DNA of 64,000 nucleotides from Stygiolobus caldivivus (lineage in GTDB: Archaea > Thermoproteota > Thermoprotei_A > Sulfolobales > Sulfolobaceae): positions 558,001-622,000 of the forward strand of contig NZ_AP024597.1 in the NCBI RefSeq assembly GCF_019704315.1. Reading direction: 5' to 3'. The notes beneath the pieces were generated by a model. It ran no database searches and was not told the origin of the DNA. It saw only the letters and a program-made list of their open reading frames with translations. This document shows positions 10,255 to 20,045 of the stretch, one piece after another. A program made the position numbers and the translations under genes. Within the stretch, counting starts at the first letter, position 1, and every line of letters begins with the position of its first letter.

Positions 10255-11943
10255 TTATGTCAAAAGGACAGCCCCTCTCGATGACGAGGAGACCAGTTTT
10301 GAATATTGGGCTAGCAACCCAGACTTATACCTAGGTGGTGGAGGGCTCCATTCATCTTTTCTTTTCTTTAATTCTTCTGCTGTAAGTTCTACTTCAAGTT
10401 TTCCCTTGTCGGCATCTATAACAATTATGTCTCCATCTTTAAGTAATGCAATAGTCCCACCTACAGCAGCTTCTGGTGCTACATGCCCCACCATAATTCC
10501 CCTTGTTGCACCTGAAAACCTCCCGTCCGTGATCAGGGCGACTTTTTCACCAAGCCCTTGTCCTACTATAGCGCTAGTTACCGCTAACATCTCCCTCATG
10601 CCGGGGCCTCCTTTAGGTCCTTCATACCTTATGACTACTACATCATTTTCTTGAATTTTACCTTCTAGTACAGCCTTAAACGCTTCCTCCTCAGAGTTGA
10701 ATACTTTTGCAGGGCCCTTATGGTACTTTATTTTGCTTGCAGAGACTTTCATAACAGCGCCTTCTTCAGCAAGGTTCCCTTTTAATATCCTTATCCCACC
10801 TGTAGGAGCAAATGGGTTCTTAACATCTCTTACTATATGTTCATGGGGTATAGGGGGAATTTTATATTCTGCCAAGTTCTGTTTTACCGTCTTACCAGTA
10901 ACGGTCATAACATCACCGTGAAGTAGGCCAGCTTCTAGTAGTTTCTTCATTAGTAGGGGTGCCCCGCCTACTCTATGGAGGTCAGCCATGACATACTCCC
11001 CTCCAGGTTTCATATTTACGATCTCAGGGGTCCTCATACTTATTCTGTCAAAATCTTCTAGAGTTAGTTTCACTCCGGCTTCATGTGCTATTGCTAGTAG
11101 GTGGAGTACTGCATTTGTAGACCCACCAGATGCCATCAGTACAGTTATAGCGTTTTCAAACGCCTCAAAGGTCAAGATATCTCTGGGCCTAAGTCCTATT
11201 TCTACTAGGTGCATTAACGCTTTACCCGTCTCAAACGCGTACCTCGTCCTCATTGCGTCTACTGCAGGAGGAGATGAACTCCCTGGTAATGCTAGGCCCA
11301 ATGCTTCAGTTATTAGCCCCATAGTATTAGCTGTATACAGCCCCCCACAAGTGCCCGGGCCCGGTATAGCGTTATCTTCCATTAACCTCAAGTCTTCGGC
11401 TGTTATCTTTCCTTTAGAATACGCTCCTACAGCTTCATATACGTCTTGGATGGTTATGGGTTTCCCTTTATAATCACCTGGTAGTGTGGATCCTCCATAC
11501 ATAATAATTGAAGGTATATTTAGCCTTGCCATCGCCATCATCATGCCAGGGGGCGTTTTATCGCATCCAGCTAAGGCTACAAAAGCGTCATAACCGTGAG
11601 CGTTTACGACTAGTTCTACTGTATTTGCTACTATTTCTCGGCTTACAAGTGAATATTTCATACCTTCACTTCCCATAGCAATTCCGTCAATTACAACTGG
11701 TGCCGTAAAGACTCTAGGTGTGCCCCCTGCACTTCTTACTCCTTCTTTGACTATATTTGAAAGTCCTAAAAGATGAATATTACAAGGCCCTGCTTCATTC
11801 CATGCGACTGCAACTCCTACTATAGGTTTTGATATATCATTGTCGGTTAATCCCATTGCCTTAAGGAATGCCCTATTAGGCGCTTTTTCGTAACCTCCGT
11901 ATATTGTGTTCGACCTTTTTTTAGGCGTGTAGTCTGACATCAT
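10255..11943 (-). CDS. ilvD: Dihydroxy-acid dehydratase
   Basis: Converts 2,3-dihydroxy-isovalerate and 2,3-dihydroxy-3-methylvalerate to the matching 2-oxoacids in valine and isoleucine synthesis; the Sulfolobus enzyme has also been reported to dehydrate sugar acids such as gluconate. 562 residues, normal length. Seen: iron-sulfur ligand cysteines in [17 protein letters not shown] and [14 protein letters not shown], and the IlvD/Edd C-terminal signature TDGRFSG. The start could be either of two adjacent ATG codons (11943 or 11940). It lies 95 bases upstream of mcr on the same strand, and the gap contains an AT-rich promoter-like stretch, so mcr is probably transcribed separately. Confidence 0.95.
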   Translation of the reverse strand: MMSDYTPKKRSNTIYGGYEKAPNRAFLKAMGLTDNDISKPIVGVAVAWNEAGPCNIHLLGLSNIVKEGVRSAGGTPRVFTAPVVIDGIAMGSEGMKYSLVSREIVANTVELVVNAHGYDAFVALAGCDKTPPGMMMAMARLNIPSIIMYGGSTLPGDYKGKPITIQDVYEAVGAYSKGKITAEDLRLMEDNAIPGPGTCGGLYTANTMGLITEALGLALPGSSSPPAVDAMRTRYAFETGKALMHLVEIGLRPRDILTFEAFENAITVLMASGGSTNAVLHLLAIAHEAGVKLTLEDFDRISMRTPEIVNMKPGGEYVMADLHRVGGAPLLMKKLLEAGLLHGDVMTVTGKTVKQNLAEYKIPPIPHEHIVRDVKNPFAPTGGIRILKGNLAEEGAVMKVSASKIKYHKGPAKVFNSEEEAFKAVLEGKIQENDVVVIRYEGPKGGPGMREMLAVTSAIVGQGLGEKVALITDGRFSGATRGIMVGHVAPEAAVGGTIALLKDGDIIVIDADKGKLEVELTAEELKKRKDEWSPPPPRYKSGLLAQYSKLVSSSSRGAVLLT

Positions 11944-12068
11944 GATATTAACAAGTTCGAAATTTTTAAATTATTTATATTAACATCGTCTTTATCCAAC
12001 AGTTTTCGTTCTATAAATTTTACTTTTCGACAGAGGTTTTACAGTGTATATTAGGTACTTTTTTAATT

Positions 12069-12809
12069 TCACGTAGGTTTTGCGATAATAGTCATCTGCG
12101 GGTCGCTTATTTCGAATTTTTTCAATGAATAGCCGCTATACACATCTAGTACCTCAAACCCTGCTTTTCTCATTAATTGTACAATTTCATGGAGACTATA
12201 ATACCTCTGAGAAAACGTTATTTTTTCTACTTCCTTTCCGTCCTTTATGTATGAACGTGTCACCTGAAGCCTTGAAGTAAAAGGGTCGAAACTGTTCTTA
12301 TCTATGACCAGAAAAGGGGGTACGTAGGAATGTATTATCTCTGGTCTGTCGTAAATTAGAAAATCTCTGTTATCGAGGTTTACTATTAGAATCCCGTCAT
12401 TCTTTATCACTCCCCTGAACTCCCTCAAAATTTTTAAATCATCTTCTTCTTCGTAATACCCCAAGCTGTTAAATATGTTTATAATAATATCATAAGATCC
12501 TCCATTAAGTAGTTGGGTTAATTTTCTCATATCCCCTTTAAGGAAATTCCCTTTGGGCACATTTTCTTTGGATTTCTTTACCATTTTTTCTGAGATGTCT
12601 ACTCCAGTGACCTCATAACCGAGTTCTGACAAGAAGTAGCTTACTCTACCTATTCCACAAGGTACATCAAGAACCTTTTTCCCTTTAATGTTAAATTTTC
12701 TAGACATTTCGTCTATCCATTTTGCCCATTTATTACCCTCTTCCCATAACTTCAACATCTCATTTATATAAAGGTCTGATTCAAAGATCTTCAGCCAATA
12801 TTCGTCCAT
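12069..12809 (-). CDS. Class I SAM-dependent methyltransferase
   Basis: 246 residues. The Rossmann-type methyltransferase core is visible: motif I VLDVPCGIGRVSYFL, motif II VTGVDIS, and YDIIINIFNSLGYY as the motif IV region, then a C-terminal beta region. The substrate is unknown; the family includes enzymes for small molecules, lipids and proteins. No membrane segment. It is divergent from the small membrane protein at 12844, with 34 bases between start codons that must hold both promoters. Confidence 0.8.
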   Translation of the reverse strand: MDEYWLKIFESDLYINEMLKLWEEGNKWAKWIDEMSRKFNIKGKKVLDVPCGIGRVSYFLSELGYEVTGVDISEKMVKKSKENVPKGNFLKGDMRKLTQLLNGGSYDIIINIFNSLGYYEEEDDLKILREFRGVIKNDGILIVNLDNRDFLIYDRPEIIHSYVPPFLVIDKNSFDPFTSRLQVTRSYIKDGKEVEKITFSQRYYSLHEIVQLMRKAGFEVLDVYSGYSLKKFEISDPQMTIIAKPT

Positions 12810-12843
12810 TAACTTAAATTATAACGCCTGAATAATAAAACTG

Positions 12844-13434
12844 ATGAAGCTATTAATCATCTTTTTATTATTACTAACTGTAGTAGCATATACTGCAAAT
12901 GCTGTCATAACTCTTTCCCCTGGAGACGTTTTTATTTATGAACTTTCAGTCTCTCATCAGGACGAGTTATTTACATACAATTACACATTTATAATAAATT
13001 CAGTAAATAGAGGGACGATCAATTTTACAATGATCGTAATAAACTTAAACAACGATACGTCCGCTTCGGAGACCTACGTATTCCCTACAACCGACTTAAA
13101 ATACCTTCCTTATAATGGTTCATTGTTTAACACGGAAAACCTGACATTTTACGGTTACGAATTATTTAAGGGACAAAATTCTTCTGTATATACCGGGTAT
13201 TTCTTGTTTAACGGGGTTAAAATACCGATTAAAGCGTACTATGTAAATGGTACTCTGGACTATTTAAACGGCAGTTACAACGGGTATTATGTCCAGTTAA
13301 CATTAGTGGCCCACTATAATCAAAATGAACAAACACAAGTTAGTACTACTCTCACTAATTACATCGTTCTAGCTATAGTTATTATTTTCATAGTAGTTGG
13401 GGTAGTTTTACTAGTTAAAATAGGTAAAATCTAA
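12844..13434 (+). CDS. Secreted, membrane-anchored protein of unknown function
   Basis: 196 residues. An N-terminal signal peptide (about 1-22, KLLIIFLLLLTVVAYTANA), then an extracellular domain of about 140 residues rich in Asn/Thr/Tyr with many N-x-S/T sites, and a C-terminal membrane helix (IVLAIVIIFIVVGVVLLV) with a short basic tail. The topology is outside with a C-terminal anchor, as in several Sulfolobales surface proteins in this window (27405-29339, slaB, 43634-44200). No function can be assigned. Confidence 0.7.
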   Translation: MKLLIIFLLLLTVVAYTANAVITLSPGDVFIYELSVSHQDELFTYNYTFIINSVNRGTINFTMIVINLNNDTSASETYVFPTTDLKYLPYNGSLFNTENLTFYGYELFKGQNSSVYTGYFLFNGVKIPIKAYYVNGTLDYLNGSYNGYYVQLTLVAHYNQNEQTQVSTTLTNYIVLAIVIIFIVVGVVLLVKIGKI

Positions 13435-13478
13435 AGAAGAGATAAAAAAGAATTTATTTCAAATGTATACAAATCGGT

Positions 13479-14231
13479 CTAGGACAGTATATCAAGCCCT
13501 ACTTTATCGAGGTTTTTAAGCCAATTAAGGAATTTTTTAGCGTTATCTCCTATAAATATTGAGCCGTGTTGGGGAGCAACAATATTAATTTCCAAACCTT
13601 CTATTTTCTTAGACCAAAGTTCTATAGCTTTCCTTGAAGCTATATACCTCCTATGAAACCACTCCATAATTTTAACATGCTCTTCAAAATTATCTACTAT
13701 TAAATACCACTTATCTTTAAAGACAGCCGCACCCATGTCGCCAGAGAAGTAAATTTTTGCTATCGGGTCGTAATAGTGGAAGTTACCCGGAGAGTGCATA
13801 AAGTGAGCTGGTATAGCTTTGATCATAAACTTACCGAAGTTAATGTCCATACCTTCATCAGGTAGGTCTATAATCCTATCCCGTAGGTCAACTCCCAAAT
13901 GGGGGATGAACCTTTCCCATAAATATGACACATATATTTTAGCATTGGGCACCATATCGAGCCATAATGTTAGTCCGCCTATAACGTCTGGGTCTTGGTG
14001 GCTATACAATATCGCCTTAACGTTTTCTGGTTTAACGAACCTAGTAGCGTTTTCGAAGACCCTTTCGAAGACGAAATAACCGCCAGGATCGATCAGTACT
14101 CCCTCATCGCCGTGCATGACGAGGTACTGGTTAGTCAATATACCTTTTTCAGCTTCGCTTTCGTCCAGCCCCAGCCAAATAAATTTGTGATCATTTGACT
14201 CATATAGTATGTAAGGCTCATGAACTTTCAT
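13479..14231 (-). CDS. Metallo-beta-lactamase-fold protein, flavodiiron-like (ODP) group
   Basis: About 250 residues. The metal-binding sequence SHQDPDVIGG replaces the usual HxHxDH with HxDxDxxG, a variation seen in oxygen-binding diiron (ODP) proteins. Further ligands are likely in IPAHFMHSPGNFHYY, FSGDMGAA and APQHGSIF. There is no flavodoxin domain, so it is not a complete flavodiiron protein. It may bind oxygen or act as a redox sensor, or be a hydrolase (inference). Start: Met at 14231 (MKVHEPYIL); the frame stays open 20 residues further up, but those residues overlap the upstream gene and do not resemble the family. It overlaps the upstream gene by 14 bases and is probably co-transcribed with it. 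Confidence 0.75.
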   Translation of the reverse strand: MKVHEPYILYESNDHKFIWLGLDESEAEKGILTNQYLVMHGDEGVLIDPGGYFVFERVFENATRFVKPENVKAILYSHQDPDVIGGLTLWLDMVPNAKIYVSYLWERFIPHLGVDLRDRIIDLPDEGMDINFGKFMIKAIPAHFMHSPGNFHYYDPIAKIYFSGDMGAAVFKDKWYLIVDNFEEHVKIMEWFHRRYIASRKAIELWSKKIEGLEINIVAPQHGSIFIGDNAKKFLNWLKNLDKVGLDILS

Positions 14232-15021
14232 CTTCAACAACACCCGGGATCTCTGGGACAAGTAATACGTATACGTTAAGTTTGAACTCACCTGAGAGCG
14301 AACTTAATGCGTTTTCGTCACTGAAGTACTCTTTCCCATTATCGTTTACATAGACCCCTTTTAGCTCGCCGTTAATGAAGAGTAACCTGAAAGAGGCTGA
14401 AGTAGCCGATGCGGATACGTAGATAGTTTTATACTTTGAAAGGACTTCTCCTATAGAACCTAGAACCGTATCAAGCATTTGTCCCTTAGGTATTGATATT
14501 CCTTCGGACTTCACCAGACGGGACTTCAGTAGAAGTTTTGAGACGAAACTCAACTTGTTTAATTGTTTAGAATAATCGAATTCCTTTTCATTAGATTTAG
14601 CTTCTATTTCGGAAACTCTCTTAACTTCTCTACTTATTCCTTCTAGTAAACTCTCTGCTATATCAGATAAATATTTCTTCACAATCCACTCTTTTTCTCC
14701 GCTATATTCTATAGCAACATGGACTAAACTAGTAGAGTTTTTATTATCTCTCACATTGATAAAAATTTGAAATCTATTATTTCTTCCTGTTAATGACTTA
14801 AGAGTATAGCCGAACATTAATGATGACTGTTGAGAAAAAGAGACTTCGAAAGTGTCCTTAAAACTTAATAGCAAAAATCTAGAAAACTGTAAGGTAATAG
14901 TGTTTCTTCCTCTTTCTACTTGATATGGAAAATAAGAGAGTAATGTATCAGTATCTTTTACCACTGAAATTACGCTAGTTGAATTAGCGTTCACAGTTTC
15001 TTCTGCTAGATGAGTTAACAT
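14218..15021 (-). CDS. Conserved hypothetical protein
   Basis: 267 residues, not recognised. The N-terminal half is predicted beta-rich, the middle (about 120-180) helical, and the C-terminal part is an alpha/beta segment with ATSASFRLLFINGELKGVYVND, which resembles small beta-sheet domains that follow ligand-binding or signalling modules. No signal peptide or membrane segment. The overlap with the downstream metallo-beta-lactamase gene suggests a joint function, unknown. Confidence 0.6.
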   Translation of the reverse strand: MLTHLAEETVNANSTSVISVVKDTDTLLSYFPYQVERGRNTITLQFSRFLLLSFKDTFEVSFSQQSSLMFGYTLKSLTGRNNRFQIFINVRDNKNSTSLVHVAIEYSGEKEWIVKKYLSDIAESLLEGISREVKRVSEIEAKSNEKEFDYSKQLNKLSFVSKLLLKSRLVKSEGISIPKGQMLDTVLGSIGEVLSKYKTIYVSASATSASFRLLFINGELKGVYVNDNGKEYFSDENALSSLSGEFKLNVYVLLVPEIPGVVEDESS

Positions 15022-15114
15022 ATATTATATTTGGGGGAAAGGCTTAAAAAGATAATTATACCATAAAACTCTAATCAAAACCTTTAACAGTGTTAAATGA
15101 TTTGATTTTATTTA

Positions 15115-16035
15115 ATGATTGTTCTTACTTCTGAACAACTTGAACAAGTCCTGACGCCAGATATCGCCATTAATGCAGTTAGACAAGCTTTTTCTCTATA
15201 CTCATCAGGTAAAATAACACAGCCCCAACGGCAAGTGTTGACAATAAAGGGAAATTGGTGGGGAATTATGCCCTCCTTTTGGGAAAGGTCTGTGGTAATC
15301 AAGATAGTGAATGTAATTCCCGATAATAAGAGAAGGGGTATAGCAGCTGTCCAGGGCTCTGTCCTGCTATTCTCACCTGAGACGGGAGAACCCTTAGCCC
15401 TCTTAGACGGGACAACCCTTACTGCGATAAGGACTTCAGCAGCGAGCGTCCTTTCAGCAGAGTTAGCCTTTGACAGCAGGAATATAGGAAACCTAGGAGT
15501 CATAGGGGCGGGGACGGAGGCGAGGTATCATATAAAGCTTGCTACAAGCTATTTGAAATATTCGAAGGTAATGGTGACCGCGAGGAGCTCTCATACTCAA
15601 CTAGCGAAAGAATTTGGAGCGGAGGCTGTAGATTTAGAGACGTTGCTTAAAAGTTCTGATGTCATTTTTGCCACAACATCTTCTTCCAGCCCAGTAGTAC
15701 TCGGGAAATTTCTAAAGGACGACTTTCATGTTTCGAGTATTGGGGCTCATACACCTGAATCCAGAGAAATAGATGATGAAACTATAAAGAAAACTAAGAC
15801 CTTTTTTGTAGACTCATTAGAAGCTGTAGGTAAAGAGGCTGGGGACTATATCCAACCAACCAAGGCCGGTATCTTAAAGCAAGCCCTAGAAATAGGGGAA
15901 ATTATTAACAAAGGGGTTAAGGTACAGAGGCCGTCTGTGTTCAAGACCGTAGGTATTGCCGCTCAGGACAACATAACAGCCCTAGTCGCTTATGAAGAGG
16001 CAGTAAAGAAAGGTATTGGGGTAAAGATCACTTAG
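15115..16035 (+). CDS. Ornithine cyclodeaminase/mu-crystallin family protein
   Basis: 306 residues. NAD-binding core [17 protein letters not shown] and the family region [13 protein letters not shown] are clear. Members include ornithine cyclodeaminase, archaeal alanine dehydrogenase, ketimine reductase and pyrroline-2-carboxylate reductase; the sequence does not decide between them. Start ATG 15115, with a TATA-like CCTTTAAC about 28 bases upstream suggesting a leaderless message. The 3' end overlaps the convergent cobalamin adenosyltransferase gene by 8 bases. Confidence 0.8.
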   Translation: MIVLTSEQLEQVLTPDIAINAVRQAFSLYSSGKITQPQRQVLTIKGNWWGIMPSFWERSVVIKIVNVIPDNKRRGIAAVQGSVLLFSPETGEPLALLDGTTLTAIRTSAASVLSAELAFDSRNIGNLGVIGAGTEARYHIKLATSYLKYSKVMVTARSSHTQLAKEFGAEAVDLETLLKSSDVIFATTSSSSPVVLGKFLKDDFHVSSIGAHTPESREIDDETIKKTKTFFVDSLEAVGKEAGDYIQPTKAGILKQALEIGEIINKGVKVQRPSVFKTVGIAAQDNITALVAYEEAVKKGIGVKIT

Positions 16036-16546
16036 GCTTCCAGATCACGTTAGGGTTAGACGTCCTCTTGTTTATATAGAGTGCCATGACGAAGAGGAGA
16101 GAGGAAAGCCTATTAAGATAAATGACGTGCTCGTGTTTAACTTTTGGATGGGTCTTCGATATCCTTACCACGCTTCTTTCCGCCCTCCTGCATATAGCTC
16201 TAGATAAGTGAAGAAATGACGAGGCTATATGCCCTCCGGGTAATACAAAATTTTTCAGGGGCTCAAGGGGTTCAGAATATTTTCTTATGAGGTCTTCAAT
16301 TTCTCTTACCTTGTTCCCATCAAAATGTAGATCGAAGCCTGCTATTTCTGATGAAATTGAAAAGATATCGTTTTGTATTTTCTCAATGTCTTGTCTTATT
16401 TCAGGAAAAAGAGAAGATACTACACCTAAGGAAGAATTTAACTCATCTAAATCTCCTAATGCGTTCACCACGTCCTCGTCTTTCCACACTTCTCCCACAG
16501 ACGGTACTCTTGTCTTACCGCTATCGCCTGTACCAGTATACCACAT
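16028..16546 (-). CDS. Cob(I)alamin adenosyltransferase, PduO type
   Basis: Transfers the adenosyl group of ATP to cob(I)alamin, making coenzyme B12. 172 residues, the normal size for a PduO-type helical bundle. Seen: the ATP-binding N-terminus [12 protein letters not shown], followed by [10 protein letters not shown], and the C-terminal [12 protein letters not shown] region. In autotrophic Sulfolobales adenosylcobalamin serves methylmalonyl-CoA mutase of the same CO2-fixation cycle as mcr in this window (inference from pathway knowledge). Confidence 0.88.
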   Translation of the reverse strand: MWYTGTGDSGKTRVPSVGEVWKDEDVVNALGDLDELNSSLGVVSSLFPEIRQDIEKIQNDIFSISSEIAGFDLHFDGNKVREIEDLIRKYSEPLEPLKNFVLPGGHIASSFLHLSRAICRRAERSVVRISKTHPKVKHEHVIYLNRLSSLLFVMALYINKRTSNPNVIWKPK

Positions 16547-16600
16547 TATAACTTAACATCTCCACTTAGCTTTAATTAGCTTTGCTCACATCTATTTCAA

Positions 16601-17434
16601 GTGAAAAGAGTAGTACCAATTTTGACAGTAATTTTGGTATGGAGCTCTGCTTATCCTTTGATAAAAATAGCCTTAGAATATGTTTCCCCGATAGTCCTAG
16701 CTATAATAAGGCTACTAGTAGGAGGAATTATCCTTGCAATTTACGGCAAAGGGATAATTTATGGTAAAAAGGAACTGATAGGGGGGCTAATTAATGTAGG
16801 TGCTTTCATGTTATTTCTAAATTTTGGTGTCATGTATTCTGAAAATCCGGCCTTATCTGCCACTTTAATCTACACACAGCCTATATTTCTCATACTGTTA
16901 AGTGCTATATTTTTGAGAAGGAGAGCGTCAGTACTCCAGATCCTCGGAACAATTATAGCTATAAGCGGTGCTATTTATTCAGCTGGGATAACCGGGTTCG
17001 GGCTAGGTAGTATAATATCGATAATTGGAGGGCTAGTCTGGGCAATAGGTACTTTATACTACCAAGTGTTTTTATACAGTAGAGACATTGTCAAGTTAAA
17101 CTCTTTTATGGCCCTAATATCATCAATTTTCCTATTGCCCTTTACCCCCTTTAATTACTACTTCAAATTAAGTTTAATCGGGATCTCTGTAGCCGTACTG
17201 ATAGGAGTTACGGCACAAGCAGTAGGTTTTATAGCGTGGTTTAGTTCTATTAAGACGTTAGGACCTTTTTTATCTAGTTCACTTTCTCTACTTGTACCCG
17301 CGCTCTCTTACGTGTTTTCTTACGTGATCTTAGGTATTGTGCCAACTATACAGCAGTTACTAGGCTCAGCGATAGTCTTAGCCGGTATATTTTTGACAAT
17401 CATGGCAGGAAAAGTAAGGAAACCAACTGGTTGA
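16601..17434 (+). CDS. EamA/DMT-family transporter
   Basis: 277 residues with about ten membrane helices in two repeated halves, the drug/metabolite transporter architecture (helix 1 ILTVILVWSSAYPLIKIAL, and a second EamA repeat starting near GSIISIIGGLVWAIGTLYY). The transported solute is unknown; amino acids or other small metabolites are usual. The start is GTG 16601. The gene ends in a 523-base gap that carries one copy of a dispersed repeat. Confidence 0.85.
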   Translation: MKRVVPILTVILVWSSAYPLIKIALEYVSPIVLAIIRLLVGGIILAIYGKGIIYGKKELIGGLINVGAFMLFLNFGVMYSENPALSATLIYTQPIFLILLSAIFLRRRASVLQILGTIIAISGAIYSAGITGFGLGSIISIIGGLVWAIGTLYYQVFLYSRDIVKLNSFMALISSIFLLPFTPFNYYFKLSLIGISVAVLIGVTAQAVGFIAWFSSIKTLGPFLSSSLSLLVPALSYVFSYVILGIVPTIQQLLGSAIVLAGIFLTIMAGKVRKPTG

Positions 17435-17957
17435 CCGCTGGGCCTAATCTTAACTGTCCGTGTTTTCTTAGCTTTCAATCTTTTTACCTAATTACGCACG
17501 GTATATAGCCTTACTTACTTATTTATCCTGTTAGAATTTTACGTACAATATTTTACCTAAAAATCTTCATGTGTGATATATTTTATACTCGGTCTGTTAA
17601 TAGGGGGCCAAGAGTACTTTAGTATGAACCGTACACATTTTCTGGGCAGAAGGACGAGGTCTTGCCCTATAGTGTCTGACATAGTATAATAGCTAAACGA
17701 CTATTATTACATACTTCCCATTTAAGCTTTAGAACCTCAAATATTTAACGTAAATTAGAGTATAAGCATTGTAATTATTCAGTTAATACTTAACCGTAGA
17801 GGTTTTCCAATAGAAGGCGTTCTGTGACATTTGTCCTATGCGCTTCTTAGACAAAATCAAATACACTAGTTATCTTTTTTATAGCTCACATTGGCTTTGA
17901 TCGCGATTTCGAAGGTTTATTGGCATGAAAACGTGTTTTGCTTATTCTCCTTCGTAT
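17435..17957. other. Long non-coding gap containing a dispersed repeat
   Basis: 523 bases between two genes that both end here (convergent 3' ends). No open frame with coding character was seen. Bases 17587-17695 hold one copy of a repeat also found at 41674-41795. The remainder, about 17700-17957, is AT-rich sequence in which I see nothing recognisable. Confidence 0.6.
17587..17695 (+). repeat. Dispersed repeat element, copy A
   Basis: About 105 bases closely matching 41674-41795 on the same strand. Shared blocks include GTACTTT-GTATGAA-CGTACACATTTT, GGGCAG-AGGACGAGGTCTTGCCCTATAGTGT and TGACA-AGTATA, with scattered single-base differences. The segment GGGCAGAAGGACGAGGTCTTGCCC can fold into a short hairpin (GGGCA and GA against TC and TGCCC). 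A TATA-like ATATTTTATAC lies just upstream at 17578-17587. It could be a small RNA gene, a miniature mobile element or a protein-binding site; the strand is arbitrary. Confidence 0.75.
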
Positions 17958-19028
17958 CTAGAGTTTACTCCCCGGTTTAAGGACTTCCCCGTGGGGTACT
18001 TGTACTTCAGGAGATATTAGAGCTCCTAGTTTACTGATTCTACCCCTTATCACACTAGCGGGATAGCTCGATGTAATAACACTAGCTCCTAACTTTGCTT
18101 TCCTCCCTACAATGGTAGAAGTAAGATAACTTTTGGACCCTACCTCTGCATAAGGTTGAACAGAACTCCTGGCTATTTCACAATAAGCCCCTATTATAGC
18201 GTTATTCTCTATGGAGGAGTAGTCCCTAATTAAGGAATATGTCCCTATGTAAGCGTTCTTACCTATATACGCAGGTCCCTTAATTACAGCATAGTCGTCT
18301 ATTATAGCGTTATCATCTACTATAACTTTCTTCCCGATTATCGCTGTCTTAGCTATTTCGCTAGTATCTGAAATCACGGTTTTTTCCCTCTTAAGCATCA
18401 TCTCTATTCCGTTTATAATATCTTCTGGGTATCCTATATCTAGCCATTCTTCGCTCCAAATAAAGTATTTTAGCTTATCTCCTTTAGACTGTAGATATGT
18501 TAAGAAGTCGTCAATTTCCTCGTTTCTGATCACATACGCACCGCCTAAAGCTAGAGTCGACCCTTCGTTAGTTATTATAATCCCCCTATCTGTAAGTTTA
18601 ACGAGTCCGTAAGTTTGTAGCCCCTCGCTTATAGGGATCAGGGGTACTACGACTTCTGCTCCTGAAGTGAGGTAAGCGTTAACTAGGCTGATGTAGAACT
18701 CCTCCGGTGCTAAGATATCTCCAAAAGCCACCACTAATGTGTCCTCACTTGCTTTTTCGATCCCGTCCTTTACTGCTCCGTTAATCCCTTCCCTCTTTTG
18801 GACGACTATATCTATACTTATATCTTTTAACTCTAGGTCTTCTTCTAACCGTTTCCTACCTTTTTCAGTAGTCACGACTATGAAGTCCTTTATCCCGGCT
18901 TTCCTTAGACCTTGTATTGAATATGAAATAAGCATCCTACCCAAGAGACTTATCGTCTCCTTTTGTTCCTTGTCCGAGTAGGGACTTAACCCCTCTCCCT
19001 TACCTCCCGCAAGGATAATAGCCTCCAT
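17958..19028 (-). CDS. Sugar-phosphate nucleotidyltransferase with left-handed beta-helix (GlmU-like)
   Basis: About 356 residues. N-terminal nucleotidyltransferase domain (about 1-220) with AIILAGGKGEGLSPYS; the usual Lys/Arg-rich triphosphate loop is altered to GKGEGLSPY. The C-terminal part (about 235-350) has isoleucine-patch hexapeptide repeats (AIIGKKVIVDDNAIIDDYAV). It probably makes a UDP- or dTDP-sugar; whether the C-terminal part is an active acetyltransferase is unknown. Start: Met at 19028 (MEAIILAGG); the frame runs 22 residues further but would overlap mevalonate kinase. Divergent from mvk with 31 bases between starts; GlmS two genes away suggests hexosamine metabolism. Confidence 0.82.
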   Translation of the reverse strand: MEAIILAGGKGEGLSPYSDKEQKETISLLGRMLISYSIQGLRKAGIKDFIVVTTEKGRKRLEEDLELKDISIDIVVQKREGINGAVKDGIEKASEDTLVVAFGDILAPEEFYISLVNAYLTSGAEVVVPLIPISEGLQTYGLVKLTDRGIIITNEGSTLALGGAYVIRNEEIDDFLTYLQSKGDKLKYFIWSEEWLDIGYPEDIINGIEMMLKREKTVISDTSEIAKTAIIGKKVIVDDNAIIDDYAVIKGPAYIGKNAYIGTYSLIRDYSSIENNAIIGAYCEIARSSVQPYAEVGSKSYLTSTIVGRKAKLGASVITSSYPASVIRGRISKLGALISPEVQVPHGEVLKPGSKL

Positions 19029-19059
19029 ACTTTCACATATATTCGGGGAATTAATAACA

Positions 19060-20022
19060 ATGATCGTCGAAGCTAATGTACCCCTTAAACTCACGCTATT
19101 CGGAGAACATGCAGTAGTGTATGGTAAACCAGCTATTGCGTATACTATATCGGAAAACCTTAAAGTAAGAGTGAGGGAGAGCGAGAAGTTCTATGTAGCT
19201 TCTGACAATTTACAGCTAAAGGGGATAAGGGTAGACCTACACGAGTTCAAGATAGAAAACGAGAACGTAAAAAAGGTAATCTCATACGTTACAGAGGTCA
19301 TTAATTACTTTTCAGAAAAATACGGGTTTAATAACGAAAGGAAAGCACTAATTGAGATAGAGTCTAACGTAGACCCTTCTGTCGGTTTAGGTACGAGTGC
19401 CGCAGTAGTAGTAGGGACAGTTATAGCGTATTCCAAGTTTTTGGGTTTAGACCTACAAAAACAAGATATAGCAAAGATCTCCCACGAAATAGAACTTAGA
19501 GTCCAGGGTATTGCGAGCATTATGGACACGCATACTGAAACATATGGCGGTTTTCTACTCATAAGGGAAAATAAAGTTGAAAACTTGAATATACCGGTAC
19601 CCCTGACATTCTCGGCAGGGTATTTCAGGAGGATAATGACCACTGCAGAGATGCTACGTAACGTTAAAAACCTCAAAGATAGGGATCCTTCCCTATTCAA
19701 TTCCCTTATCGACAGTATTGAAAGGGTTACGCTAGAGGCAAAAGAAGCGTTAATTTCAGGCGATATAGACCGTTTAGGCGAATTAATGTATGTGAACCAC
19801 GGGCTACTCTTTTCACTGGGCGTTACGGTCCCTATACTGGATCAGTTTGTTTCCATGTCAAGGGCTTCTGGAGTTAAAGGTTGTAAAGTGAGCGGAGGAG
19901 GAGGTGGGGGAGCTGTAATATGTACTAAAGACCAGAGGGCAGAACTATTAATGAACGCTCTAGGAGGCAGGATCGTAAACGCTAACCCGACTTTTCAAGG
20001 CGTTACGGTAAAATTAATTTAG
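19060..20022 (+). CDS. mvk: Mevalonate kinase
   Basis: Phosphorylates mevalonate to mevalonate 5-phosphate, feeding isoprenoid chains of archaeal lipids and quinones. 320 residues, GHMP-kinase fold. Seen: N-terminal LFGEHAVVYGKPAIAYTI, the ATP loop DPSVGLGTSAAVVVGT, the catalytic region IMDTHTETYGG, and the C-terminal motif KVSGGGGGGAVICT. Start ATG 19060. glmS follows 23 bases downstream on the same strand, so they may form one transcript. Confidence 0.9.
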   Translation: MIVEANVPLKLTLFGEHAVVYGKPAIAYTISENLKVRVRESEKFYVASDNLQLKGIRVDLHEFKIENENVKKVISYVTEVINYFSEKYGFNNERKALIEIESNVDPSVGLGTSAAVVVGTVIAYSKFLGLDLQKQDIAKISHEIELRVQGIASIMDTHTETYGGFLLIRENKVENLNIPVPLTFSAGYFRRIMTTAEMLRNVKNLKDRDPSLFNSLIDSIERVTLEAKEALISGDIDRLGELMYVNHGLLFSLGVTVPILDQFVSMSRASGVKGCKVSGGGGGGAVICTKDQRAELLMNALGGRIVNANPTFQGVTVKLI

Positions 20023-20045
20023 TGCAATTAGTGTAAAAATAAACT

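Noticed and set aside
10241-10654. 137-codon plus-strand open frame
   Set aside because: Lies entirely antisense to the well-supported ilvD gene; its translation is low in coding character and is a shadow.
17435-17957. Possible decayed transposon around repeat copy A
   Set aside because: No transposase remnant, terminal inverted repeats or target duplication could be seen.
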